From Ctena decussata (taxonomy: Eukaryota; Mollusca; Bivalvia; Lucinida; Lucinidae), in the NCBI GenBank assembly GCA_963989385.1, contig OZ022500.1:19358460-19422459 (forward strand): a DNA stretch of 64,000 nt. The letters run 5' to 3'. Position 1 is the first letter of the stretch; every line of letters begins with the position of its first letter. Shown here in pieces: positions 36,657-47,391 of the stretch. Under the pieces are notes generated by a model. It saw only the letters and a list, made by a program, of their open reading frames with translations, did not search any database and was not told where the DNA came from. The translations under genes and the position numbers were made by a program.

Positions 36657-37362
36657 CTTAAATATTATTGTAAAACACAATTTATCACAATGACGTCGCT
36701 GTTATTCAGAGGATAACGTCGTGTTATAAAAATCGTATGACCACATGTGTAATATACTTTGGCACCTACATGTAACGTCAATGAGAACGTTAAAGGCCCC
36801 ATTGCTCTATTAGAATGAAAACTTTTATCGTGAGATATCGCTGCAAGCTTCTCACCATAGTTTCATCATTGTAAATCACAGCGATTAGCTAACTTTAAAC
36901 CAATAAAACATCATTGAGTTTCACATAAAAAGGGTTCGAAAATTGATTTGGGTCATTTTAGTTGCCAACTAAAATGACCTACTTTCGATTTCGTAAACAA
37001 TGAAAAAATGGTAAAAATACAATGTACAGCAGTGGAGTCCCTTTCACTGTACCGCTTTTGTTTATATTGCATCGCTCACGAGACCAGATAAGGAAACCTG
37101 CATTTTGTAGAACGAATTTTCGTGTTTCAAAAACACGTTCCCCATACTTTTTGCCAGGTATATGGATCAATATATTCACATCATCCCATATTTTATCACC
37201 AAATGTAAAGATTGAAGCGCTTTTCATAAGGATTTGCGCTTAGACGTTTTTACCATTTATAGGACTATGGAGACTTTAATGTCAACAACGCGTTTTCGTA
37301 TTGAAATAGTTTTCAGTTTGAAGGCTTTAAAATCCCATTTTAAAGGGTCATATGATAAGCAA

Positions 37363-37456
37363 AATCTTACACTCGTGGTAATTTCATATGAAATTTATGA
37401 AACTCGCCCAAGGCTCGTTTCATAAATTTCATATGAAACAACAACTCGTGTAAGAT
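37363..37456. repeat. Hairpin in intron 1 of the ApeC gene
   Basis: ATCTTACACTCGTGGTAATT pairs with the right arm ending ACTCGTGTAAGAT. The inner stem includes TTTCATATGAAATTTATGAA. Confidence 0.75.
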
Positions 37457-37930
37457 CCACTATATTTAAACTAGACGGTTAGCTTTTCAAAGCAAGCGAT
37501 CTTTGTCTCCCTCCGAAATAGGGGTCAACTCTTGCTGTTTAGGAGCAAAACTTTTTTTTACAGAAACACGCGTCTGTCCACTATTTTTTTTTTCAAGAGA
37601 AGATAGAATCCAGTCTTGAAATGTTTGGCAGCCCAGGGAAGCTAACAAAAGTTGTCTACCTTAATAAAAATGGTAAGGAAAAAAGTCAAAGTGTATCTAT
37701 TTACCTTAATATCCATATTTCCCTTTGTGTCTGCTTCAGTTTCAGTGGAGACGCTTTTACATTCCCGAAAACGATGACGGATCAGAAAAGGGAAGATATG
37801 AACTAGAAAATGGTGCATAGCTGAACGAGTGTAAAAGATTTGACAGAGACAGTAATTTTGATATGATACCAGATTCACCCACAGCATCGCCATTTTAAAC
37901 AATCTAAACAAAAATTTCGTAACCCCGCCC

Positions 37931-38042
37931 CCGCCCCCTCCCTCACCCCTGTATAAAATTACAAATAAAGTAAGCATAACAAATCCCCCCCACCTCCCTC
38001 ACCCCTGTATAACATTACAAATAAAGTAAGCATAACAAATTT
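37931..38042. repeat. 56-bp tandem duplication
   Basis: CCTCACCCCTGTATAAAATT, then ACAAATAAAGTAAGCATAAC, occurs twice with one base difference. It ends three bases from the exon-1 donor of the ApeC gene. Confidence 0.85.
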
Positions 38043-38045
38043 TAC

Positions 38046-38109
38046 CTCCAGTATTCGCAAATTTATTGAAAAGGAAAATAACTGCAGCCAATTTCACAAC
38101 AGCCTTCAT
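38046..38109 (-). CDS. ApeC-domain secreted protein, exon 1 (signal peptide)
   Basis: ATG at 38107-38109, then 21 codons plus one base to the donor GGAG|GTAAAA (38044-38045). The peptide reads MKAVVKLAAVIFLFNKFANT: a basic start, a hydrophobic LAAVIFLF core and a polar, small-residue end. This is a classical signal peptide. The open G is completed by GT of the exon at 36342-36656, giving continuous sequence into the ApeC domain. A single ATG is in frame here; the nearer upstream ATG runs into a stop. No convincing TATA box is seen. A palindromic foldback element begins 95 bases upstream, inside the presumed promoter or 5' UTR. Confidence 0.75.
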
Positions 38110-38204
38110 CTCCTTCGCATGTTGTATGATTTGCGTCTAGCGCATCTAATTGATGCTGACTGCAATGCCTCTAGCGTTGACTTAGTGTTTAAATATTGAT
38201 AATT

Positions 38205-38443
38205 TGAAACGCGACACGACAAAACAAACAATGTGGTTGTGGGCCTAGCGCAGACTCAGATCAGCCTGGGCATCCGCCCAGTCTGATCAGAGTCTTCGCT
38301 GTCCGCATGAAGGTAGCTTAGAGCCTCAGATACCCTTCAAGCGCACAGTGAAGACTCCGATCAGACTGGGCGGATGCCCAGCCTGAACTGAAGCCTCGCT
38401 GGGCGCACATGCCACTTTGTTGGTTTTCTCGTGTCGCGGCTCA
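38205..38443. repeat. Palindromic foldback element, copy 10
   Basis: TGAAACGCGACACGACAAAA to TTTTCTCGTGTCGCGGCTCA; full length. Lies immediately upstream of the ApeC gene start. Confidence 0.88.
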
Positions 38444-38517
38444 TTTGTCAGATATGGAAACCTGTTTTGGTGCTTTCAGTGAATTGTTTCGCAATGCAGC
38501 AAATTTTGTAAATAATT

Positions 38518-38718
38518 GAGCCGCGACTCGGGAAAACCAACAAAGAGGTTGTGCGCCCAGCGAAGAATCAGACCAGCCTTGGAATTCGTCCAGTCTGTCC
38601 AGAATCTTCGCTGTCCACATGGAGGTAGATTAGACCCCTAGGTAGGCTTTAAGCGCACAGCAAAGACTCTAGACAGACTGGGCACAACCACTTTGTTAAT
38701 TTTGTTGTGTCGCGGCTC
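38518..38718. repeat. Palindromic foldback element, copy 11
   Basis: TGAGCCGCGACTCGGGAAAA to TTTTGTTGTGTCGCGGCTC. More diverged than copy 10, which lies 75 bases away in tandem. Confidence 0.8.
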
Positions 38719-39522
38719 GTATACTGCTCAAAATAAGACATTTAAGGCAGCAGAAATAGGAGATAACGGGAATCCCCGGAGTGACGTCATCGGATGATCA
38801 CGTGGGTAGATTGGTTGGCAAAAAGATAGCGACAGACGGTGGTATTCTATGGGATTTTGCTGAAATTTAACCTCTGAAATGCGTAAAATATAGTTAAGAA
38901 AGCTGCGAATAAATAGAAACCGATAAAACCAGTGCAAATATTGTTTTAATCGCTTGTCGCGCGAAAAAAGAAAGTTATTTAATATTATTTAAAGTTATTT
39001 AATTACTCGACATACATTGACTCGCTTCGGAACAGGACTTTTTCTCTTAATAACTTTGACTTAAAAAGAAAAATAAATAAATGAAATAAAAGTACAATAA
39101 ATCGGAGGTACTAAAGATCAGTATTTTAACCTTTAAAGCTTTTTGACAATCAAAGTGATTATTAAATAGAACACGGGTAATAGAAAATGAAAGACAATAA
39201 AATATATACTTTATTTATTCTATAAGCCATTATGGCCCATGAGCATAGAAACTTGTATCCAACGAGAAGTAATGCAAAATTAATAAAACATATTATCTGA
39301 TTTAGGGATAAGAAAATGTAAAAAAATAAATAAGTAAATGAATTTATATTCATGACTGCGATTCAAAAGAGACTGTTATAAAACGGTAAAGGATAATATA
39401 CACGTATAAGCAGAGAACCTTCTGTTTTTAAATTACTATCAGTAATTAGCACATTATTTAGTCCGGGCTCATGACATCTGAACAACAAATTCACTCTGTC
39501 TGTTTGTCTCTCTGTCTCTCTC

Positions 39523-39568
<46 letters not shown>

Positions 39569-39677
39569 ATGGTTTGATGAAACGATAAAGGATAATATAT
39601 AAACAGAGAATATTCTCTGTTTTGAAATGCAGTAATTACAAAAGTATTTAGTCCGAGCTCATGACATCTAAACAATA

Positions 39678-39735
<58 letters not shown>

Positions 39736-40838
39736 GTTTGCTCTTTATATTGTATTAGCGGACAAGCATATTAATATTAAAATATCATAGATTATAATAA
39801 TCGAGTTTTATTAGATATTTAAATTAGCCACACCGCCAAAAACAGTTGGTTATATTATTCAAGTTAATATGACATTGTCACTGTAGGAAACCCGCGGCGT
39901 TCTTTGAAATATGATAATTAAAGACATTCCTTATCAAAAGACCTGCTGAATACCGGATACATTCATTATAAACAATAAACAACCGGTTTAATTTCAAAAC
40001 GTACACCAGATACAGACACATTATTTTAGAGTATCCATGCTAAAACGTACATCTTAAAGCACTTCATTTGGAACCAATTTAAATGAATTAGGAGAGAGAA
40101 TAGAACAATATTTAACACTAAAAACGTTTCTCAGCGTTATTATTTATATAAAAATATGCATCATAATGCGCAAAATACACGACATGATTAATTACATGGT
40201 TTAATATCACTCAATAAGTTCAATCTAGCGTGATTGATTATCGACTTTTTGCCAACCAGCGTGGGGAATACCTTGGAAATCCTTATCGATGACGTCACCG
40301 CGTTTTCTCCTATAAGGAAAATAAGTAAATGAATGTTAAACTGTTATGATTCATAAAACAAATATTCATAGAGACCCTCAATATGAATATTGAAATGATT
40401 AAGCTTGTCACGTGACCTAGAGTAAAATGGAAGTAGACAAGGGGTCGACACCCAAATTTCACACGAATCCAGCGCAGCAATGACTAATAATTTTTATGCA
40501 AACTTTATTAAGACCGACGCATAATGCTTTAGTTAACAAGATACAGATACTGTTTTCATGGGTTTTTTTCACAGGAGAAAATGATAGGCGTAAAAGATAC
40601 CATTGTGTGGTGAAATGTCTCGCTTATGGCGTTATTTGTAATAGCCCACCACCTTGAATAACGCAAAAAAGCCTATCAAATTGGGTGTTTTCAGTTTGGA
40701 AAATTATGGAGAATTTTATTATTCACAGAATCTGAGGGTCCAAAAGAATTTTTGTCGCCGATGTGAAATTGAAGTGTAGACCCCATAGTCCTTTATGTGC
40801 TGCTCTAGGTCACATGACCTGCATTGACTGTTTCTGTT
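38719..40838. other. No gene; CT microsatellites in a ~200-bp duplication
   Basis: CT tracts at 39508-39567 and 39681-39733 each follow a copy of AAAGGATAATATA...TAGTCCGRGCTCATGACATC. Together they are two units of a ~190-200-bp tandem duplication (39381-39733). Confidence 0.7.
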
Positions 40839-41707
40839 TTAAGGTGGTGATTTATGATAAATGTAAAAATCTTCATAAAACCATAAAAAAGGAACGTATC
40901 TCCCTGAAAGTTAGCAGACTTCTTATTTTCGTTGTTCTTTACAGTTTAGAGTACAAAATAGACGTACATGCTGCTTAAAAAAGTGTTTTTATAAGGAAAG
41001 ATCAAAGGGTAATTTTCTGCGAATAAATCTGAAAAGATAATATTGTTATTGAAAATTTACGTAATGCTGAAGGTGCAATATTGCATAATGAAGAGCGTCC
41101 TAGCAGTTATTTATTCCAACTCTTTCTCAAATTGTAATGTAGACCAGATGAAAACGGTAGCTTTTTCTCAATGTTCAGCCATGTACAAAGTCAATGTACA
41201 CTGGACGCATTTATTAAATATAGGGTAGGCAAGCATACCTATGTTAACACCTACAATATAAATAATACATTACTGACATGATCAGTGGTGTGTAGATGAA
41301 ATTGTTCAACCTTGTTAAAATAGTTTCACCTGTCTCACCTGTGTGTTTTGACAAAAAAAATTGGACACAAACTGCATCTTTTTTCAACTGCTCAGCCTGA
41401 TAATGTGTGAAAGAGATGGAAAAAATAATTGCTAGGACGCTCTCCATTATGCAACAAGGTACTCTAAGCACTAAGTATATTTTCAATAATGATATTATTT
41501 TTTCAGATTTATTCGCAGAAAATTACCCTTTGATCTTCTCTTATAAAAACACTTTTGAACATTAACAAATGCTGAATTTTGGGATTCTAAATTATGAGAA
41601 ACAACATAAAGAAGGCATCTGCTAAGTTTTGGAAAGATCAGTGTTATTTTGAGTATTTTATGCAGATTTTTGTCTTTGTCCCAAATCAGTGATTATCACC
41701 ACCTTAA
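40839..41707. repeat. 870-bp foldback element
   Basis: TTAAGGTGGTGATTTATGAT at the left against TTATCACCACCTTAA at the right. The arms extend more than 250 bases, including AAAGTGTTTTTATAAGGAAA, GAAAATTTACGTAATGCT and AGAGCGTCCTAGCAGTTATT, each with its inverse on the right. Another right end opens the window (1-152). Confidence 0.8.
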
Positions 41708-41949
41708 GTGAATATTGTTACTTGAATAGTGTTCTGTCAATATACAACAATAAACTAACCCAACCATCATTATTAAGTTTGGTACACGCTTCTATGTCAT
41801 AATATCCCCTACTTTTTGTGAGCAGTATATATTATACGTATATTTCAAGTGCAGTCATCTGCGATACCAAACCGAAATTTTGTTTTGGCCACTTAAGCTG
41901 GACAATTATTGTACCACCATGCATACATAGAAGTCAAATAGCATTCTTT

Positions 41950-42394
41950 GAGCCACAACACGACAAAACAAATTTGGTATCTGTGCCCACCAAAGACTCA
42001 GATCAGCCTGGGCATCCGCCCAGTCTAATCAGAGTCTTCGCCGAGCACTTAAAAGGTAGCTAAAGGTCTAAGATAGCTCCATGCGGACAGCAAAGACTCT
42101 GATCAGATTAACAGGAGCACCGGTAGCTCAGCGGGTTAAGCGCTGGCCTACTGATCTAGCGGACCGGGTTTGAGGCGAGAATCTTTCCTACCGTAAACGG
42201 GGTTCCATTGCACACAGCCTTTTATAATCACATTCCCATCGTCCTGATATGACTGAAAACTGTTAAAAAGGACGTAAAATCGCAAGTCTTCCATCCATCA
42301 TCTCTGACCAGACTGGCGGCCCAGTCTGATCTGGGTCTTCGTTTTGGCGTACATGCCCCTTTTTCTTTGTTTTGGTTTGGTCGTGTCGCGGCTC
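41950..42394. repeat. Palindromic foldback element, copy 12, split by a SINE
   Basis: TGAGCCACAACACGACAAAA to TTTGGTCGTGTCGCGGCTCA, interrupted by a SINE at 42114-42301. Confidence 0.8.
42114..42301 (+). mobile_element. tRNA-derived SINE, copy e, inside a foldback
   Basis: Head GGAGCACCGGTAGCTCAGCG; box B is partly deleted (GGACCGGGTTTGAGG). It has the same body as copies a-d and a CCATCCATCAT tail. CTCTGATCAGA (42098-42108) and CTCTGACCAGA (42302-42312) look like an 11-bp target duplication with one mismatch. Confidence 0.8.
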
Positions 42395-43084
42395 ATTTCC
42401 ACGTAAGAATGAATTACGCATTTACAAGGAGGCGTGTCTTCAGGCATGTATGTTATAATCTGTTTTATTGTTATGTCTGAAGGGAGTTTTAAAATAGCAA
42501 AACTGTTGATTAGATATATTGATAGCCACTGCCTGAAGTCAAATGGTTATAAAATAATTTATGAAATAATATATATTAATAAGGAAGATACGTGTTTTAC
42601 TATTGACATCATGCACTTTTTAATTGCTTTGTTAATTGATTGAAGCAACTTTACTGTAGTTATACTCTTGAGGCAAACAATAACAGCAGCAATGCAGGGT
42701 TTAAATCCTAGCAGTCAATAAAATTTATGTCTACAAAATCTCATTAAATATTCTGTCTAATCTTCATTGTATTGAGAATTGAAAGACTAGAGAGAAAACA
42801 ATGTAGAACTGTAGACCTAGATTGGGCTGCTCATTATAAGCTATTTGAGAATTCTATTATTTTCGTATTAGCGCATTTAGGGTTAACAGATTAAGAAAAA
42901 CAAATCTCTTCTCTAGAGAACTGATACAGCAGTATGTACCGTTATGACTGGAAAACAGAATATTAATTTTTTTTGTCAGTGGAAAGCTTGTTTCAATGTA
43001 CTTTGTATTTACAATTGTGGCTTTAAGAAACAAAGTCATTCTAAGATTGGGGCATAAACTACAGTCAAGCGTTGCATGATATTT

Positions 43085-43284
43085 ATTTTCTACACCAGTA
43101 CACGACTTAGAAAAGCTACGCGATGTAAAATCAGCTTACAAACTCTACACGATGAAAAATCTGCATACAAACGCCGCGCGATGTAAAATCAGCTTACAAA
43201 CGCGACGCGATGTAAAATCAGCATGTTTGCAAAAGCTACGCGATGTAAAATCAGCTAACAAATGCTACGAGATTTAAAATCAGC
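43085..43284. repeat. Minisatellite (CTACGCGATGTAAAATCAGC), interrupted by the Polinton
   Basis: About six units of roughly 30-36 bases based on CTACGCGATGTAAAATCAGC-TTACAAACG. A further degenerate unit (ACTACACGATGAAAAATCAGC) continues at 53340-53375 on the other side of the Polinton, so the array was split by the insertion. Confidence 0.8.
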
Positions 43285-43326
43285 AGTATTAAAGGCTGTA
43301 ACTATGGCCACGCCCGTCCGGAGACT

Positions 43327-44200
43327 AAGTCCGCAGCCTGGGCGTGGCCATAGATGACAGCACTTAAGTAAGCTTGAAAAGGCTAGTTTGAAATTACTTA
43401 GTCTTTTTCATGAGGAAAGTCTGAGAAATATGGCATAGGAGATGTCGGAAGAGGCTATACAGTAATATGCGTCCGCTATGAGTCTCAAGACCTCACTATA
43501 CAAGAGGCATAACGCTATAGCGTCAGTTGATGGTGTGAGTTGCTGTGGCATACTCTTGTTCACTCTGTTCAATTTCTGAGGCTTTACAGTAATATGCGTC
43601 TGCTATCAGTCTCTTGGTCCTGTATCTCAGGGCCTCACTATACCAGAGGCATAACTCTATAGCGTCAGTACTTGTTCTTGGGGATTAATAAAATCTTGTA
43701 TCTCAAGATTTTAATGTGTTCTGGACTGAAATTATTTCTTACTAGCCTTCTAAAGACTACTACAAGTCCGCAGCCTGGGCGTGGCCATAGATGACAGCAC
43801 TTAAGTAAGCTTGAAAAGGCTAGTTTGAAATTACTTAGTCTTTTTCATGAGGAAAGTCTGAGAAATATGGCATAGGAGATGTCGGAAGAGGCTATACAGT
43901 AATATGCGTCCGCTATGAGTCTCAAGACCTCACTATACAAGAGGCATAACGCTATAGCGTCAGTTGATGGTGTGAGTTGCTGTGGCATACTCTTGTTCAC
44001 TCTGTTCAATTTCTGAGGCTTTACAGTAATATGCGTCTGCTATCAGTCTCTTGGTCCTGTATCTCAAGGCCTCACTATACCAGAGGCATAACTCTATAGC
44101 GTCAGTACTTGTTCTTGGGGATTAATAAAATCTTGTATCTCAAGATTTTAATGTGTTCTGGACTGAAATTATTTCTTACTAGCCTTCTAAAGCCTGACTA
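43327..44200. repeat. 437-bp tandem duplication in the left terminal repeat
   Basis: 43327-43763 and 43764-44200 are almost identical (both begin AAGTCCGCAGCCTGGGCGTG). The right terminal repeat has one copy only. Confidence 0.9.
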
Positions 44201-44599
44201 CTACATTTGATGACGAGAAGATCTCTACTCCCAGTGTGATTGAACTTGTGGGTATCTAGTGGAAGGCCCACATAACCACACTGAAATTGTGGAGCTGATG
44301 TGGATGTTAATTGGAAGGTCCACATATCCACATTGAAATTGTGGAGCTGATGTGGATGATGTGGACTTGATGTGTATGCAATGTGGAGGTAATGTGGATG
44401 ATGTGGATCCACAATGTGGAGTTTCCACATGTCCACATCTACACATTAGACAAATCGGCTCACCCTGTCCCATTTCTGACAGACTGACACAATGCATCTC
44501 AAAACCTCACTGTTACAATACCAACTGCCCAGAGGTCCACTTGTTCCTCATACATCCGAATTCTGAGTTATATCTGATTCCTACCTTCTATTCTGTGCA

Positions 44600-44880
44600 T
44601 GCACATTGTGGTTTATTATTTTGAAACATTATTTGGTAGGTGTTGACTTGTTCTCTAGTCAAAGAAAAATTTTGAAAATCCATTGAGGCAATTTGGAGTT
44701 ATTTTAGTTTCTATATTCCGCGCATGCGCAGTGTGACAATTTATTTTAACTGTATTTGATAGGTGTTGACTTGTACTTTCCAATAAAAAAAGAATTTTGA
44801 AAATCCATCAAAGCAATCTGCAGTTATTACAGTTTTCTTACCCTCCATATTCAGCGCATGCGCAGTGCACATGCCTGGCA
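44600..44880. repeat. ~125-bp interior repeats with GCGCATGCGC motifs
   Basis: AGGTGTTGACTTGT-, TTTTGAAAATCCAT- and GCGCATGCGCAGTG-containing units, two full and one partial. The motif CGCGCATGCGCAG near 44718 and GCGCATGCGCAGTGC near 44854 fit the binding consensus of NRF1-type factors. That function is inference. Confidence 0.6.
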
Positions 44881-45289
44881 AAACATGCGTCTTTTATTTT
44901 AGAGCTAGTAGTTAACACAAAATATACCCATGTCTGAAGTGATAAATACATACACATATTCACTTTTCATTTGCATCATTTTCTGAAAGCTACTACTTGA
45001 ATAATATATTTATACAATCTTCAAAGTCAATACAGATTTACCTCCCTTGTAATGACACCATAATATGAAGAAAAAAATGAATAACTTTTTTCAATTTTGG
45101 CCGATTTTGATAAAATAAACACCAAAATGTAGAATTTATTATTCTCTAATTAATTTTTATATTTTAAAATGTGTTACTGTAAATAGTGACATGACCTAAT
45201 TAAAATAAAATATACATGCTATGAAAATTTTCAATCTTGTTTCAAGTAAACTGGTTTATGTTTAGATATATATATTTGAAACTTGCATA

Positions 45290-45590
45290 TTAATATTGCT
45301 GGTTTGCCGGTCACCACTGGACTGGAACTGGTGTGCACAACGGTTATACCGCCTGGGCCCGCAGATGCGAAGTCTATCGATTACATGTGAAACAGTAGAA
45401 GCCTATGGCTTAAGGGGTCGGAACGACATGGTTCCGTAAAAGGTACCTCCGCTGGCAGGTCTCTTGTCCATAGCGACATTCAGGGCTTGTGATCATGTAG
45501 ATAGCGCTTCAAATCGCCAGGGCTTCCCAGGTACAGGGTAACCGACTGGGGAAGGAAAAGTGCTGTACAGCACTCTCTAAATTTTAAGTG
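45290..45590. other. GC-richer segment of unknown nature in the Polinton
   Basis: About 300 bases with near 50% GC inside ~30% GC flanks, from GGTTTGCCGGTCACCACTGG to GTAACCGACTGGGGAAGGA. No open frame is convincing. It could be an old SINE or a structured RNA; I do not recognise it. Confidence 0.4.
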
Positions 45591-45701
45591 CATATTTTTT
45601 ACTTTACTTGCATGCAAGAAATAAATAATACAATTTTTGTTGCACTATAATCTTGATGAGAATTGTGTGAAATAATATATGAAACTCTAAATGCTAACCG
45701 G

Positions 45702-45709
45702 TATATAAG
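45702..45709 (+). promoter_or_regulatory. TATA box of the first Polinton gene
   Basis: TATATAAG lies 114 bases upstream of the ATG at 45823, with an A-rich leader between. Confidence 0.6.
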
Positions 45710-45822
45710 TGTGGTGTTCAGATATGAATTCATTCTAGATTTGAACAGAAAGAAGTAAGAAGCAAGAGAAAAAAAACAAAGTAGTTAAAGATATTTGATG
45801 AGCTATAATTCATCTCTTGATC

Positions 45823-46653
45823 ATGAAGGACTTCTATCTAACACTTCTGAGTGATGGTTCTTTGAAAACTTTCCCTCAAAACTCACAGAGCTCTTTTACT
45901 GTGAGATTAGATCACCCTATAAATATCGAAAGCGAAAAGTGGGAAGTTGCTTTGGTGGAACTGATTACACCATCTCAAGTCAAGAATATTTCAGAAAACA
46001 ATAACTTTTTCTTTTTGTCATTTCTGGACCAAGCGGTATTAAATGCTAAAGGAATATTTACGACGAAGAATTTGTGTGCTAGTGGAGAGGGCTGTCATGA
46101 ATATAAATTATTTTTTCCTGAAGGAAATTTCAACTATCCACAGCATTTGGTAGATGAGATGCAATCTGTTATAGATACAAAACATGAATCTTTAATGAAA
46201 CAAATAAATGCTTATATCAGCATTACTTATGTTAAAAGCACAAATCGTCTAAAAGTTGTTGCACAAAATCCAAACCAGGCCAGGATTCGCTTTCCAGCTT
46301 CACTTGGAGAAGCTCTTGGAGTTAACCCGGATATGTCAGAAAAAACATTGAAAACGAATCATATGCTTTCAAATATGGAGTAGACCTAAATATATTGCAT
46401 AATCGCTTGTACGTGTACTCAGATGTAGTTGATTATACATGTGACGGCACCTATTTTGAGAGTTGTACCATTTGAGAATTCAAAACGCTCTCAGCAGTCA
46501 CACAAAGAATTTGTCAACATGCATTATGTTCCAGTAGGAAAATCTTATATTGATCAAGTTCATATCAGTATCAAAGGTGATACCGGTAAAGATATTTAGT
46601 TCAGCTCTGGAAAGACTTTAATTAAATTACATTTCAGGCGGCGAATTAAATAA
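45823..46653 (+). pseudogene. Broken WEVALVEL-family gene, probable Polinton virion-type protein
   Basis: The ATG at 45823 opens a 187-codon frame to TAG at 46381-46383. It begins MKDFYLTLLSDGSLKTFP and has WEVALVEL at residues 40-47. As I recall it, this N-terminal layout (FYLTLLS, FPxN, WEVALVE) marks a family of uncharacterised invertebrate proteins linked to Maverick/Polinton-like elements. Some may be minor structural proteins, but I cannot assign PX/PY with certainty. Homologous coding clearly goes on past the stop in other frames. One frame change lies near 46358, a second near 46441 and a nonsense TAG at 46597-46599. A closing basic LHFRRR-like end is followed by TAA at 46651-46653. 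The gene is dead in this copy. A TATA box precedes it, and AATAAA overlaps the final stop. Confidence 0.7.
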
Positions 46654-46654
46654 A
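46649..46654 (+). terminator. AATAAA signal of the first Polinton gene
   Basis: Directly overlaps the last stop codon of the broken gene, giving a very compact 3' end. Confidence 0.5.
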
Positions 46655-46675
46655 AGAAAAAACACACAAAATGAG

Positions 46676-46683
46676 TATAAATA
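46676..46683 (+). promoter_or_regulatory. TATA box of the second Polinton gene
   Basis: TATAAATA lies 55 bases upstream of the ATG at 46738. Confidence 0.6.
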
Positions 46684-46737
46684 CAACACACTGTTATAAA
46701 CGTCACCATTTCAAGTAAAATCTTGAGAGAAAGCAGA

Positions 46738-47016
46738 ATGTCTGTTAGTTCCAATAACCTAACAAAAGCACACTGTGGGCTAACTTCTAAATCTTCAGGC
46801 TTGCCAGTCATTCCTGTTGCACAAAAAAGAAAAAGAAATCCTTCTACCGTTGGACAGATTCGATACCTCATGAAACGATTATCAACTGCTTTAGACAAAA
46901 GGCTCAGAGAGGGTAGACCTTTAAAGTATTGCCGACTATGCAGAGCAGAAATTCGTTCATTATGTCGTGAGGAGAAAGAAAAACAACGCAAACTCAAAGG
47001 ATACATACACAAGTAA
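46738..47016 (+). CDS. Small basic CxxC protein of the Polinton
   Basis: The 92-codon frame starts at ATG 46738; an upstream in-frame TTG at 46723 is not needed. It begins MSVSSNNLTKAHCGLTS and has a basic cluster QKRKRNP. The second half is Lys/Arg-rich and contains YCRLCRAEIRSLC (C-x2-C-x7-C), followed by a charged REEKEKQRKLKG tail. It could bind metal or nucleic acid; that is inference. I do not recognise the family. Unlike its neighbours it has no internal break. It has its own TATA box 55 bases upstream and AATAAA 115 bases downstream, so it looks like a single-gene transcription unit. Confidence 0.6.
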   Translation: MSVSSNNLTKAHCGLTSKSSGLPVIPVAQKRKRNPSTVGQIRYLMKRLSTALDKRLREGRPLKYCRLCRAEIRSLCREEKEKQRKLKGYIHK

Positions 47017-47130
47017 GAGGTTCCAGACGGACAAAGAATGTTTCTGGGGGTGAGAAATGTCATAGACGTAGTGAAGCTAAAGAAGATATCAACAGACAGA
47101 CAGGGAACAAGCTGGAGTTAAAAACAATGA

Positions 47131-47136
47131 AATAAA
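47131..47136 (+). terminator. AATAAA signal of the second Polinton gene
   Basis: AATAAA followed by GTGT, a plausible downstream GU element, 115 bases after the stop codon. Confidence 0.5.
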
Positions 47137-47391
47137 GTGTCAGTCACTGTTTAATGCTATGATGATTGAGTAACATTGGAAACTTGTATCAGTTTTCTAA
47201 ATGTAGGTTTGTTAGAATTCAGTTGGTATTTAAATTATTGACAGATTTAATAAAACTGATTTTAAATTATACACATTTTTTCACAATGTTCTACATCATT
47301 TAGTTCACAAAATTGCATGCAATTGGTAAAAATGTAAGATTTGCAGTGGTTTGCCAAACTTAGCTCAAGTTCTTCAATATCTATTGCAGAC

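Noticed and set aside
39469..39675. Arg-Glu repeat protein frame (also 56105-56287)
   Set aside because: Translation of CT microsatellites.
44179..44624. Frames with repeated HPHHLH/STSAPQFQCGYV words
   Set aside because: Translations of the 52-bp repeats in the Polinton terminal repeat, also present at 52515-52730.
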